Notes: generated by a model not told the origin, from the sequence alone. A stretch of 25,253 nucleotides of DNA from an uncultured Bacilli bacterium (GCA_947629395.1 CANRDQ010000018.1:1-25253); one strand, 5' to 3'. Counted from the first letter of the stretch, positions 1 to 8,977 are shown. A program made the numbers and translations.

Positions 1-2
1 GT

Positions 3-146
3 ATGGCTTATATTTATAAAAAAGATAATACTTTAGAAGAGGTAAGAGTTAGTGATTCTAAAAAAGTTGTTCCAACTGTTTGTTTACCTAAATATTTAAT
101 TTTTGGTGGAACTGGTTCAATTGAAGACCCTTTTGTGATAGAGTAA
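3..146 (+). CDS. 3' end of a surface-type protein with a GxGTxxDP-like C-terminal motif (partial)
   Basis: An open frame enters from the left edge and stops at TAA 144-146, giving 47 residues. The true start lies outside the window; the ATG at position 3 is probably internal. The tail reads PTVCLPKYLIFGGTGSIEDP followed by FVIE. This matches in pattern the ends of the two repeat modules in the protein at 6363-8135 (VVNL...GNGSIENPYMI and VAHL...GSGTRSDPYTI). I infer it is the C-terminus of another protein built from the same module. Such modules are frequent in exported proteins of related gut bacteria, but the function is unknown. It lies just upstream of murI without a visible terminator. 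Confidence 0.6.
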   Translation: MAYIYKKDNTLEEVRVSDSKKVVPTVCLPKYLIFGGTGSIEDPFVIE

Positions 147-188
147 TATATAAATGAGATATAAAAGAATCTGAGAAAGGAGAGCAAT

Positions 189-899
189 ATGGAATATAAT
201 ATAGGAGTATTTGATTCTGGAAAAGGTGGACTTAGTGTTCTTGAAGAATTAAAAAAACAAATACCAAATGAAAGTTATATTTATTATGGAGATAAGATTC
301 ATAATCCTTATGGAGAAAAAAGTGATGAAGAACTTTTAAAAATAACTACTTGGATAGTAGAAAATTTAAAATCAAGAAATTGTAAAGTTATTGTTATTGC
401 CTGTAATACGGCAACTACTAGATGTATGAAAAAATTAAGAAGTTTATTTCCTGATTTAATATTTATTGGTACAGTTCCTGCTATAAAAGTAGCTAGTGAT
501 AACAATTATAAAAATACTTTGGTTATGTCTACGGCTTCAACTACTACTTCTAATAGAATAAGTGAATTGATAAGAGACTTTAAAAGAGATGATCAAAACA
601 TTTATTTAGTTCCTTGTCCAGGACTTGCAGATGCGATTGAAAATGATAATGAAGAACAGACAGATACAATTTTGAAAAATATTTATGAACAATATAAAGA
701 TAAACATATTGATTCTATTGTTTTAGGTTGTACACATTATGCTTTGATTAAAGATAAGATAAATTCTTATTTTAAAGATGTTATATTATTAGATGGAGCA
801 GTGGGAGTAGCAAAAGAAGTAAAAAGACAATTGCAGATTCATAATTTAAATAGTAATTTAAAAGAAGAAAAGGTTACTATTTTAGATTCTTTAAATTAA
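189..899 (+). CDS. murI: Glutamate racemase
   Basis: This cytoplasmic enzyme interconverts L- and D-glutamate and supplies D-Glu for peptidoglycan. The 236 residues carry both catalytic cysteines in family context: Cys72 in ACNTAT and Cys181 in GCTHY. Asp9-Ser10 in the N-terminal FDSGKGG loop and Pro40-Tyr41-Gly42 of the substrate loop are also present. The loop before PYG reads GDKIHN where most MurI proteins have GDTAR, and the protein is somewhat shorter than the usual 260-270 residues, so it is a divergent member. The start is ATG 189, preceded by AAAGGAGA at good spacing. A terminator follows at 905-936, so the gene ends its transcription unit. Another member of the Asp/Glu racemase superfamily is possible but less likely. 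Confidence 0.88.
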   Translation: MEYNIGVFDSGKGGLSVLEELKKQIPNESYIYYGDKIHNPYGEKSDEELLKITTWIVENLKSRNCKVIVIACNTATTRCMKKLRSLFPDLIFIGTVPAIKVASDNNYKNTLVMSTASTTTSNRISELIRDFKRDDQNIYLVPCPGLADAIENDNEEQTDTILKNIYEQYKDKHIDSIVLGCTHYALIKDKINSYFKDVILLDGAVGVAKEVKRQLQIHNLNSNLKEEKVTILDSLN

Positions 900-904
900 A
901 ACTT

Positions 905-936
905 ACAGACCAATTTTTAGGTCTGTATTTATTTTC
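905..936 (+). terminator. Rho-independent terminator after murI
   Basis: A perfect 7-bp stem, ACAGACC at 905-911 pairing with GGTCTGT at 920-926, encloses an 8-nt loop and is followed by a T-rich tract. It separates murI from the next transcription unit. Confidence 0.75.
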
Positions 937-956
937 AGTGAGAAATATGATATAAT
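928..956 (+). promoter_or_regulatory. Probable extended -10 promoter for the U32/HD genes
   Basis: A perfect TATAAT lies at 951-956, preceded by TG at 948-949 (extended -10, TGNTATAAT). The -35 position (928-933, TTTATT) is poor, as expected for an extended -10 promoter. The promoter starts inside the T-tract of the murI terminator. It would drive the overlapping genes at 985-4147. Confidence 0.6.
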
Positions 957-984
957 CTTGTTGCGAAAGAGAGGTGTAGTCTTG

Positions 985-1839
985 ATGGAAAATATCATTA
1001 TTCCTAGTAGTAATAATATTGATGATTATTTAAAGTATAGTAAAAACTTTATATTTCCTTTACAAGGATATAGTGTAGACTATAAAAAAGACTACACTTT
1101 AAAAGAAATTCTAGATATAAGAGAAAAAAACGCTGATATTAATATTTATTTAATTATGAATAAACCAATATTTAATAAAGATTTAGCGGAATTAAAGAAT
1201 ATTTTAAAAGAAATAGATAATTATAATTTTCAAGGTATTCTTTTTTATGATCTTTGTTTTATAAAGTTAAAGAAAGATTTAAATTTAAAGATAGATTTAG
1301 TTTGGAATAATACTCATATGGTTACTAATTATCAGACTTGTAATTATTATTTTTCTAAAGGTGTTAAATATGGGGTAGTTAGTAATGAAATTACAGTTGA
1401 TGAAATTATTGAATTAAAGAATAATACTAAAATGAAGATGTGGATGATGATTATTGGTTATCCTATTATGGCTTTTTCAAGAAGAAAGTTGTTAACTAAT
1501 CATTTTAAACATCATCAAGAAGAAGTAACTAAAAATTTGAAAATTACTGAACATGTTTCTAAGACACCATATTTGGTATTTGAAAATGAATATGGGACTA
1601 GTTTTAGGAAAGAAGAGATTTTAAATGGTAGTAGAGTTTTAAATGATATTAATGTAGATGGTATTATCTTTAAAGAAGAAGATATTCCTAAAGAAGTATT
1701 TATCCATATTCTAGATTTATTTTATAGATATCAGAATGGAGAAATTGTTTATGAAGAGTTTGTCTCAGACGTTACTAGTTTAATTGGTAATGATACCAAC
1801 TTTCTCTTTGAAAAAACAATTTATCAGGTGAAAAGATGA
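985..1839 (+). CDS. yrrN: Peptidase U32 family protein, YrrN/TrhP1-like
   Basis: The 284-residue protein belongs to the shorter, divergent U32 type that pairs with YrrO. The segment GYPIMAFSRRKLLTNHF (about residues 158-174) matches the conserved core of YrrN-like proteins. In Bacillus subtilis YrrN and YrrO (TrhP1/TrhP2) are needed for 5-hydroxyuridine at position 34 of tRNAs, so a role in tRNA wobble modification is the best inference; the U32 'peptidase' label is historical. The frame is open from a TTG at 958, but that overlaps the promoter. ATG 985 with GAGGTG at 971-976 is preferred. The stop codon overlaps the ATG of the next gene by 4 nt, indicating translational coupling. Confidence 0.75.
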   Translation: MENIIIPSSNNIDDYLKYSKNFIFPLQGYSVDYKKDYTLKEILDIREKNADINIYLIMNKPIFNKDLAELKNILKEIDNYNFQGILFYDLCFIKLKKDLNLKIDLVWNNTHMVTNYQTCNYYFSKGVKYGVVSNEITVDEIIELKNNTKMKMWMMIIGYPIMAFSRRKLLTNHFKHHQEEVTKNLKITEHVSKTPYLVFENEYGTSFRKEEILNGSRVLNDINVDGIIFKEEDIPKEVFIHILDLFYRYQNGEIVYEEFVSDVTSLIGNDTNFLFEKTIYQVKR

Positions 1840-3023
1840 AAAGAATAGAATTATTATCTCCAGCAGGAGATTTGGAAAGATTAAAAGTAACTTTACTTTA
1901 TGGTGCGGATGCAGTGTATATTGGTGGTAAAAAATATAGTCTGAGAGCCAATGCGACTAACTTTAGTCTGGAAGAGATTAAAGAAGGATGTGAGTTTGCC
2001 CATAAGTATGGTAAAAAAGTATATTTAACACTTAATGTAGTGTGTCATAATGAAGATTTAGAAGAACTTGATAATTATATAGAGTCTGTTATTGATTGTG
2101 GAATAGATGCGTTTATAGTTAGTGATCCTTATATTATGTCTAGAATAAAAGCTAAATCTTCTAAAGTAGAAGTGCATGTATCTACGCAAAGTTCACTTAC
2201 TAATTTAGAAGCTGTTAAGTTTTATAAAGAAGAAGGAGTTACTAGAGTTGTGTTAGCTAGGGAACTTTCTAAAGAAGAAATAAAACAAATAATAGATGAA
2301 GTAGGGATAGAAGTAGAAGTGTTTATTCATGGTGCAATGTGTACCTGTCTTTCTGGTAGGTGTACTTTATCTAATTATTTAACTAAAAGAGATGCGAATA
2401 GAGGGGGATGCGCACAAGTTTGTAGATTCTCTTTCGATACTAAGACTTGTCCTTTTACAATGGCAACTAAAGATTTAAATATGGCTAATTATATTGAAGA
2501 TTTAATTGAGATAGGAGTTTCTTCTTTAAAAGTAGAAGGAAGAATGCGTTCTCTTTATTATTTAGCTACAGTTATTGGAACATATCGTAAAATAATTGAT
2601 GATATTTATGATAAGTGTTTAACTAAAGAAAAACTAGAGGAGTATGAAAAGACTTTAAGTAGAGTTGCGAATAGGGAAGTAAGTAATCATTATTTCTTGA
2701 AAGAAGCAGATGAAAATGATCAATATTATACAGGAAGATGTGAAGTATCTAATCAAGATTATTTAGGTTTAATAGTAGGTTATGACAAAGATAATAAGCA
2801 ATTAATATTTTTGGAGAGAAATTATTTTGAAGTAGGAGATAAAGTAGAAATATTTACTCCTGATAAAAAATCATTCATAATAACAATAGAAAAACTATAT
2901 GATGAAGAAGGTAAGGAAATAACAGTTGGAAGACATCCTGGAGAGATTTTAAAAATTCCTTTTGATGAAGAATTAGTTGAGTATTCTATGATACGGTTAG
3001 TGGAAAAAGGAGGATTAAAATGA
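1836..3023 (+). CDS. yrrO: Peptidase U32 family protein, YrrO/TrhP2-like
   Basis: This 395-residue member of the U32 family is full length. It opens with the typical ELLSPAGDLERLK and ADAVYIGG segments. It contains the signature FIHGAMCTCLSGRCTLSNYL followed by RDANRGGCAQVCRF, with cysteines 169, 171, 176, 192 and 196 that probably bind a metal or Fe-S cluster. The family (YrrO/TrhP2, E. coli TrhP/YegQ) acts in prephenate-dependent 5-hydroxylation of U34 in tRNA. The ATG overlaps the upstream stop (ATGA, 1836-1839), and its own stop overlaps the next start in the same way, so three genes form a tight operon. A methyltransferase corresponding to B. subtilis YrrM is not visible here. Confidence 0.85.
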   Translation: MKRIELLSPAGDLERLKVTLLYGADAVYIGGKKYSLRANATNFSLEEIKEGCEFAHKYGKKVYLTLNVVCHNEDLEELDNYIESVIDCGIDAFIVSDPYIMSRIKAKSSKVEVHVSTQSSLTNLEAVKFYKEEGVTRVVLARELSKEEIKQIIDEVGIEVEVFIHGAMCTCLSGRCTLSNYLTKRDANRGGCAQVCRFSFDTKTCPFTMATKDLNMANYIEDLIEIGVSSLKVEGRMRSLYYLATVIGTYRKIIDDIYDKCLTKEKLEEYEKTLSRVANREVSNHYFLKEADENDQYYTGRCEVSNQDYLGLIVGYDKDNKQLIFLERNYFEVGDKVEIFTPDKKSFIITIEKLYDEEGKEITVGRHPGEILKIPFDEELVEYSMIRLVEKGGLK

Positions 3024-4147
3024 ATAATTTAGATAAGGCTAAGTTTAACTTTTTAATTAAAGAAAGTACTTTATCTGAATATGCTTCTTTATCAGCTGAT
3101 GCTATTAGATTAAAGGAAATAGATGAAGATATGAGACCAGCATATTTCAGAGATATAGATAGAATAATACATGCTTATAGTTACACTAGGTATTTAGATA
3201 AGACACAGGTGTTCTCTTTTAAGCATAATGATCATATTTCTAAAAGAATAGTTCATGTCCAACTGGTTAGTAAGATTGCTAGAACTATAGGTAGAGCATT
3301 GCGACTTAATGAGGATTTAATTGAAGCAATTGCTTTAGGTCATGATATAGGACATACACCTTTAGGACATACTGGTGAAAAAATATTGAATGATATTTCA
3401 AAGCGAGAATTAAATATGAGTTTTGCTCATAATATTCAAGGTGTTAGATATTACATGAGTGTAGAAAATAGAGGAGAAGGTATTAATCTTACTATTCAAA
3501 CACTTGATGGTATTATGTGCCATAATGGGGAAATGGTTTGTGCTAAATATGAACCCCAAAAGAAAACTAAAGAAGAGTTTTTAAAAGAATATGAAGAAAG
3601 TTATACAAATTTAACAAAAACTAATAAATGTCGTCCTATGACTTTAGAAGGATGCGTTGTTAGAATATCAGATATAATTGGATATATAGGAAGAGATATA
3701 GAAGATGCGATAAATCTTGGACGCTTTAAAAGAGAAGAATTACCAACAGAAATAGTAGAAGTACTTGGTAATACTAATACAGATATTGTAAATACGATAA
3801 TTTTAGATATTATTGAACAAAGTATGGATAAGCCATATATTAAAATGAGTGATAGAGTATTTGAGGCTTTAAATAAATTAATAAAATTTAATACTCAAAA
3901 TATTTATATGAAATCACTTACAGATGAAGAATATAAATATTATGAAGAGGGCATGAATAAATTATTTTATACTTATTTAGAAGACTTAAAAAATAGAAAT
4001 GAAGATAGTATTATCTATAAAATATTTTTAAATACTCAAAGTGATAATTATTTAGAGAGTACACCTTTAAAAAGACAAGTAATTGATTTTATTGGTGGTA
4101 TGACTGATGAATTTTTCTTACAGGAAATCAGAAAATATAAGAATTAA
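3020..4147 (+). CDS. dGTPase-like HD-domain phosphohydrolase
   Basis: The 375-residue protein has the layout of dGTP triphosphohydrolase family HD proteins. It contains RDIDRIIHAYSYTRYLDKTQ (about residues 44-63, usually RDRDRIIHS...RRLKHKTQVF), then His79 in KRIVHVQLVSKIART and the HD pair His108-Asp109 in ALGHDIGHTPLGH. Metal-binding His/Asp residues are therefore intact. The family hydrolyses dNTPs to nucleoside and triphosphate; the exact substrate and any allosteric control are unknown. The gene overlaps yrrO by 4 nt, has an AAAGGAGGA site just upstream, and is followed by a separate greA promoter. It occupies the place between yrrO and greA where B. subtilis carries udk. Confidence 0.82.
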   Translation: MNNLDKAKFNFLIKESTLSEYASLSADAIRLKEIDEDMRPAYFRDIDRIIHAYSYTRYLDKTQVFSFKHNDHISKRIVHVQLVSKIARTIGRALRLNEDLIEAIALGHDIGHTPLGHTGEKILNDISKRELNMSFAHNIQGVRYYMSVENRGEGINLTIQTLDGIMCHNGEMVCAKYEPQKKTKEEFLKEYEESYTNLTKTNKCRPMTLEGCVVRISDIIGYIGRDIEDAINLGRFKREELPTEIVEVLGNTNTDIVNTIILDIIEQSMDKPYIKMSDRVFEALNKLIKFNTQNIYMKSLTDEEYKYYEEGMNKLFYTYLEDLKNRNEDSIIYKIFLNTQSDNYLESTPLKRQVIDFIGGMTDEFFLQEIRKYKN

Positions 4148-4151
4148 TTTG

Positions 4152-4180
4152 TTGACAAAGCGTTGTTTTTATGATATCAT
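4152..4180 (+). promoter_or_regulatory. Strong sigma-A-type promoter of greA
   Basis: A consensus -35 TTGACA (4152-4157), a 17-nt spacer and -10 TATCAT (4175-4180) with an upstream TG (4172-4173). It begins 5 nt after the stop of the HD gene and lies 30 nt before the greA start. Confidence 0.85.
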
Positions 4181-4209
4181 CTATATCATTGCATAGAGGT
4201 GAGTGAAAA

Positions 4210-4686
4210 ATGAAGAAAGAAAATACAGTATACTTAACTCAAGAAGGACTTGAAGAGTTACAAAAAGAGTTAGATAATTTAATACAAGTAAAAAGACCTG
4301 AAAATATTCAGGCAATTAAGGAAGCTAGAGCTTTAGGTGATTTATCTGAAAATGCTGATTATGATGCAGCTAGAGATGAACAAGCTCAAATAGAAGGTAG
4401 AATTAAAACTATTGAAAAAATGTTAGAGAATGCTACTGTTATTAAAGAAGTTTCTAAAGATAAAGTAGGAATTGGAACAACAGTTACTATTCGTTACATG
4501 GATGATGATGAAGACGAATTAGAAGAATATAAAATTGTTGGTAGCCAAGAGGCTGATCCATTTGAAAGTAAAATTTCAAATGAATCACCAATTGCTCAAG
4601 CTTTAATGAATCATAAAGTTGGGGATGTTGTTACAGTTAATAGCCCTAACGGTAATTATGATGTAGAAATTAAAGAGATAAACTAA
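4210..4686 (+). CDS. greA: Transcription elongation factor GreA
   Basis: GreA binds the RNA polymerase secondary channel and stimulates cleavage of backtracked transcripts. The 158-residue length is typical. The N-terminal coiled coil contains the hallmark LTQEGLEELQKEL and the tip region ARALGDLSENADYDAARDEQ with its conserved acidic residues (about residues 40-60). The C-terminal FKBP-like domain includes IVGSQEADPFESKISNESP and ends in VGDVVTVNSPNGNYDVEI. The start is ATG 4210 with AGAGGTGAG upstream. The gene is monocistronic, between a strong promoter and a terminator, and it forms the border between conserved housekeeping genes and the surface/secretion cluster. Confidence 0.96.
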   Translation: MKKENTVYLTQEGLEELQKELDNLIQVKRPENIQAIKEARALGDLSENADYDAARDEQAQIEGRIKTIEKMLENATVIKEVSKDKVGIGTTVTIRYMDDDEDELEEYKIVGSQEADPFESKISNESPIAQALMNHKVGDVVTVNSPNGNYDVEIKEIN

Positions 4687-4710
4687 AGAAGTGGAGAACT
4701 TCTTTTTTTT
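4686..4710 (+). terminator. Rho-independent terminator after greA
   Basis: A stem of AAGAAGT (4686-4692) and ACTTCTT (4698-4704) with a 5-nt loop runs into a T-tract ending at 4710. The stem begins at the last base of the greA stop codon. Confidence 0.85.
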
Positions 4711-4730
4711 ATTTTATATTAAAAAAATGC

Positions 4731-4759
4731 TATGAAAAAGTAGAAAAATGTTTTATAAT
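4731..4759 (+). promoter_or_regulatory. Possible promoter of the Tad/secretion cluster
   Basis: TATAAT at 4754-4759 lies 33 nt before the start of the next gene. The -35 position (TATGAA, 4731-4736, 17-nt spacing) is weak. It is the only promoter-like element between the greA terminator and the long plus-strand cluster. Confidence 0.45.
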
Positions 4760-4792
4760 TGAATAAGAATAGATAAAAAGGATGATGTGGTT

Positions 4793-6352
4793 ATGATTGT
4801 AAGAAAGCCCTATGCTTTTTTAATTAAGAACTTTCGTAAAATTCATATAGGATTATTAATAGCAGCAATCTTTATTTTTATGAAGAATTCACAAGGAATT
4901 TCATTTTTAAATGAATTCTCTGAGACTGGTGCTTATAATGCTTTTTTGGAACCAGTTAGTCGCTATTTTGGGTTTTTTACACTTCTTATTCTTGCAGCTA
5001 TGATTGCGATAATAGGATTTTTTGGATATTTACTTAGACAAAGAGGTAAGCCTTGGAAAACATATTTGTTTTTATTTATCATTTATATTGCAGCTTTCCT
5101 TGTTTTTATGTATGTAAATGTATATTTTGGAGGATATTCTAGTTCTGATTTTAATAAATCATCAGCTAGACTTCTTCATGATTTAGTTTTGATTGTAAGT
5201 GTTCCACAGTATTTATCATTTGTTTTATTACTAATTCGTATTACAGGTATAGACTTACAAAAATTTGATTTTGCGAGCGATTATGAAGCTTTAGAAATTA
5301 CAGAACATGATAAAGAAGAAGTAGAGATAAGTTTTGATTTTGATAAACATGTAGTTAATAGATTGTTAGAAAAATTAAAAAGAAATATTGAGTATTTCTA
5401 CCTGGAACATAAATTTATTATGAATATATGTATTGTAGTAGTTACAGTGTTAGTAGTTGGAAATATTTATTATTATTTTGGAGTTGTGCATAGAAGTTAT
5501 GGTCAAGGTAGTACTTTGAAGATATCAGGATATGAAATGACTGTTAATAAAAGTTATTATACAACTAAAGATTATTTAGGTAATACCATAGAAAAAGGAA
5601 AAGCTTTTGTGGTATTAGATATGACAATAAAAAATAATAATAAATCTGAAGTTTTTAAAATGGATAATTTCCATTTGATGAATTGGGCTGATGATTATTC
5701 ATATACAGTTCTTTATAATAATTCGTTTAATGATTTGGGTAAACCTTACAGTAATGATAAATGGCAACCTAATAAAACATATCATTTTATATTAGTGTTT
5801 AAAGTAAAGAAAAAGAATGCTTTTAGTAATTATGTTCTTTATTATCAGGAATATCATAATAGAATTTCTACATATTTAAGAAAAATGAAGTTAAAAGTTC
5901 AGAATTTAAGTGAAGTTAAAGAAAAGGCTAACGTTAAATTAAATAAAGAAATTACTTTTGAAGATATGAAAGGTAATAAAAAATCAGTGATCTTTACAAA
6001 AGGTGAGGTTGCTAAAGAGTTTGGCTACAACATATATAGATGTGATATTGATTCATGCCATGTAAGAGAAGAAAAATTAAAAGCTAGTAAGAGCTATAAA
6101 ATACTTAAATTAACCTTTGAATCTGCTGATTTTGAGGGAAAAGATTTTGTTGACTTTTCTACAAAATATGGTAAAATTAGTTATGTAGATAGTAAAGGTA
6201 AAGATAGGACTACAGATATGGTAGATTACATCGATAATGAGTATCAAGGAAGATATTTATACTTGAAAGTTCCGAATAATCTTAATCCTGAAAAGAAAAT
6301 CGAATTAACTTATGTTATTCGAAATAAAAAATATGTCTATAAGATAAAGTGA
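4793..6352 (+). CDS. Polytopic membrane protein with DUF4352-like external domain
   Basis: I do not recognise a named family for the full 519 residues. The N-terminal part has about four hydrophobic helices (near residues 18-32, 58-82, 90-111 and 128-148). An acidic cytoplasmic stretch follows, then a fifth helix (about 209-230). The remaining ~285 residues should be outside the membrane. Their first part, with GKAFVVLDMTIKNNNKS, resembles DUF4352-type beta-sandwich domains of exported Firmicutes proteins. The start could be GTG 4787 or ATG 4793; AAGGA at 4778-4782 fits the ATG better. It opens the long cluster that continues to the Tad genes, 10 nt ahead of the next gene, which suggests a role in the same envelope machine. 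Confidence 0.7.
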   Translation: MIVRKPYAFLIKNFRKIHIGLLIAAIFIFMKNSQGISFLNEFSETGAYNAFLEPVSRYFGFFTLLILAAMIAIIGFFGYLLRQRGKPWKTYLFLFIIYIAAFLVFMYVNVYFGGYSSSDFNKSSARLLHDLVLIVSVPQYLSFVLLLIRITGIDLQKFDFASDYEALEITEHDKEEVEISFDFDKHVVNRLLEKLKRNIEYFYLEHKFIMNICIVVVTVLVVGNIYYYFGVVHRSYGQGSTLKISGYEMTVNKSYYTTKDYLGNTIEKGKAFVVLDMTIKNNNKSEVFKMDNFHLMNWADDYSYTVLYNNSFNDLGKPYSNDKWQPNKTYHFILVFKVKKKNAFSNYVLYYQEYHNRISTYLRKMKLKVQNLSEVKEKANVKLNKEITFEDMKGNKKSVIFTKGEVAKEFGYNIYRCDIDSCHVREEKLKASKSYKILKLTFESADFEGKDFVDFSTKYGKISYVDSKGKDRTTDMVDYIDNEYQGRYLYLKVPNNLNPEKKIELTYVIRNKKYVYKIK

Positions 6353-6362
6353 GGGGTGCATT

Positions 6363-8135
6363 ATGCAAAAGAAGAAAAAAGATAAGAATATGCGATACGT
6401 AAAGACTATTATTATTTGCGCTATCGTAGCAGTGGCGGTTTGGTTTCTAGTTTATCCTCTATTGAAATTTAGAGAAAACAAAAATCAAATGTTATCTGGG
6501 GCAGAAAGTTATATTGAACGTAATGAAAGTATGCTTCCTAAAGAAGGTGAGGTAAGAACTATAGGATTATCTACCTTATATCGACAAAAATATGTTGATA
6601 CTTTATATATACCTTATACTCGTAAGTTTTGTTCTACTGAAGATAGTTGGGTAAAAATTACAAATGTAGATGGTGAATATAAATATCATACATATTTAAA
6701 ATGTGGAGTATATTCATCAATGGTTGACCACAAAGGACCAGAAATCACTTTAAATGGTAATAGTGAAATTACTATAAATAGAGGTGATAAATATAAAGAT
6801 GCTGGTGTTAAGAGTGTTAACGATAACGAAGATGGAAAAATTGATGTAGCGAAGGTTAAAATCGAAAATAAAGTTGATACATCAAAAGTTGGAACATACA
6901 AAGTTAAATATACTGTTAAAGATAGTTTAGAAAATGAAAGTGTAAAAGAAAGAACTGTTAAAGTAATTCAAAAATTAAGTGAAACAGTAAAAGATGATAC
7001 TGATAACAGTGGAGTTTATACTGGAAGTATGAATAACAATTATATTATGTTCTCAGGAATATTATTTAGAATTGTTAAAGTAAATGATGATGATACGGTT
7101 AGAATTATTAGTGCTGATCCATTAGCGTATGTTGATTACAATAGTGCAGATGAATGGTTAAATAAATATTTCTATGATCATTTAAATGATAAATCTAAAC
7201 AGTATATTGCAGAAGGTAGTTTCTGTTCAGATAAAGCAAGTAGTTCAAATACTAAAAAATGTAAGAACTATAACAAAGCAAAAGTTGGATTGCTTTCATT
7301 AGATGAATTTAATAATTCATACGATAATGGTTCATATCTAACAAGTAGTGCAATAGTTTGGTTAAGTAATCCAAATGGTAAAGATAAAGCTTGGACAACA
7401 AAAGACTCTTTTGAAAATGGATTATTTAAATCTTATTCTAAGAATGATAGTAATGGAATTAAACCTGTTGTTAATTTAATAAAAACTACTGAAATAAAAA
7501 GTGGAAATGGTTCTATAGAAAATCCTTATATGATTGGTGATTATAAAGCAGCTAGAAAAACTACTAAAGTTAATAAATTAACAGTTGGTGAGTATATAGA
7601 ATATGGTGGTTATACTTGGAGATTTATTGAAAAGAACAATGATGGAAGTTCTAAAATTATCATGGCTTCAACATTACTTCATAATCAACTTCCTATCAAT
7701 AGAACTTATGAAAAGAAGGAAAATAGAGTTTATAATCCAAAAGAAGCTGGAAATATTGGATATATTATTAATCAAGGTTTAGGAGACTATATTAGTACTA
7801 AAGACTTTGTTAATCAAAAAATACAAGTTCCAATTTATTCAAATAAAGCTACTTATACAGGTAAGAAAGATGTAAAAGAATATAAAGTAAGATTGGCTGC
7901 TCCTGATATGCATGAATTATTCAGTGGAAGAGAAACAGGATTTAGTTATTGGTTAAGAAACTCTTCTAAAAATGCAGATAGAATTTATGCAGTATCTGAT
8001 ACAGGTTCTGTTTATAATACTATCTATTATGATAGAAATGAATTTGGTATAAAAATAGTAGCTCACTTAAAGAAAAGTGCTACTGTAGCAGATGGTAGTG
8101 GTACAAGAAGCGATCCTTATACAATAAATAAATAG
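6363..8135 (+). CDS. Membrane-anchored surface protein: pilin-like stalk, DUF5011 Ig-like domain, two C-terminal repeat modules
   Basis: The 590-residue protein starts with a basic stretch and one membrane helix (about residues 15-33). Residues ~45-115 (YIERNESMLPKEGEV...KYHTYLKCG) look like the globular part of pseudopilin-like proteins common in related gut bacteria. A DUF5011/Ig-like domain follows at ~124-202, with the typical GPEITLNGNSEITINRGDKY and VGTYKVKYTV. Two modules (~217-392 and ~398-590) each end in a GxGSxxxPYxI-type motif. The modules resemble DUF6273-like surface domains; their function is unknown. The start is ATG 6363 behind AGGGGTG. No LPXTG-type signal or C-terminal anchor is present. 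Position between a membrane protein and a sortase implies a surface role. Confidence 0.7.
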   Translation: MQKKKKDKNMRYVKTIIICAIVAVAVWFLVYPLLKFRENKNQMLSGAESYIERNESMLPKEGEVRTIGLSTLYRQKYVDTLYIPYTRKFCSTEDSWVKITNVDGEYKYHTYLKCGVYSSMVDHKGPEITLNGNSEITINRGDKYKDAGVKSVNDNEDGKIDVAKVKIENKVDTSKVGTYKVKYTVKDSLENESVKERTVKVIQKLSETVKDDTDNSGVYTGSMNNNYIMFSGILFRIVKVNDDDTVRIISADPLAYVDYNSADEWLNKYFYDHLNDKSKQYIAEGSFCSDKASSSNTKKCKNYNKAKVGLLSLDEFNNSYDNGSYLTSSAIVWLSNPNGKDKAWTTKDSFENGLFKSYSKNDSNGIKPVVNLIKTTEIKSGNGSIENPYMIGDYKAARKTTKVNKLTVGEYIEYGGYTWRFIEKNNDGSSKIIMASTLLHNQLPINRTYEKKENRVYNPKEAGNIGYIINQGLGDYISTKDFVNQKIQVPIYSNKATYTGKKDVKEYKVRLAAPDMHELFSGRETGFSYWLRNSSKNADRIYAVSDTGSVYNTIYYDRNEFGIKIVAHLKKSATVADGSGTRSDPYTINK

Positions 8136-8146
8136 AGGTAGATAGG

Positions 8147-8977
8147 ATGCAAAAGAAAGTAAAACAGCGTAGAAAAAATGAAAAAATACAAAAAAAATAT
8201 AAAATTTTACAAATTTGTGCTATAATATGTGCTGTATTATTGTTAACTGTCTCTGGCGTGTTACTTTATAGAGTGGTTCAACCATTCTATAAAGTAGACA
8301 CTAGAGTTAAGAATGTTACAGAAGAAGATAAGAAAAGAAGTGAAAAAGTTCTAGGCTGGATAAGGGTTCAAGGAACTAATATTGATTATCCAATTATTTA
8401 TAGTCAAGCTAAGAATACAGATATAAATGATTTTGTGAATTTTGATTTTGCTTGGACTAATGTTGATAGTAAGAAACTAACTAATAGACCTATTATTTTA
8501 GGTCATAATATTAAAAATGTTTCTAGTCACCCTATAGTTGGTGATAAAAAGCATACACGCTTTGAACAACTTGCTGCTTTTATATATTCTGATTTTGTAA
8601 AAGATAACAAATACATTCAATATACTATTGGAGGAAAGGATTATCTTTATAAGATATTTTCAATTTCCTTTGTTAGAACTCATTCAAGTGATTATGGAAT
8701 GAATTCTTATACTAAGGATGAAATGAAAGAGTATATTGAGGAGTCTAAGAAAGACAGCTATTTTGATTTTGATGTCGATGTAGACTCAAATGATGGAATT
8801 ATAACTCTAATTACTTGTACTAGATTTTTTGGTGCAGGTTGGGGGTATGATTTTAAGATAGATGCTAGATTAGTTCGAAAAGGTGAAAGGATAGAGAACT
8901 ATAGCTTTAAGGAAAAAGAAAGTTACAAGAGTATTAAAAAAATATTAAAAGGAGATGAAGCAAATGAAAAAGCGTAA
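8147..8977 (+). CDS. srtB: Class B sortase
   Basis: This membrane transpeptidase should cleave a sorting motif in exported proteins and attach them to the wall or to another protein. The 276 residues have an N-terminal membrane anchor (about 19-43), the class B entry motif VLGWIRVQGTNIDYPI, catalytic His120 in ILGHN, Cys224 in TLITCTR and Arg241 in KIDARLV. All three active-site residues are present. The cysteine motif reads LITCT where many SrtB have LSTC. The start is ATG 8147 with AGAGGT upstream. The 3' end overlaps the start of the large Cys-rich protein, so the two are coupled. No classical sorting signal is visible in the window, so the substrate is unknown. Confidence 0.88.
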   Translation: MQKKVKQRRKNEKIQKKYKILQICAIICAVLLLTVSGVLLYRVVQPFYKVDTRVKNVTEEDKKRSEKVLGWIRVQGTNIDYPIIYSQAKNTDINDFVNFDFAWTNVDSKKLTNRPIILGHNIKNVSSHPIVGDKKHTRFEQLAAFIYSDFVKDNKYIQYTIGGKDYLYKIFSISFVRTHSSDYGMNSYTKDEMKEYIEESKKDSYFDFDVDVDSNDGIITLITCTRFFGAGWGYDFKIDARLVRKGERIENYSFKEKESYKSIKKILKGDEANEKA

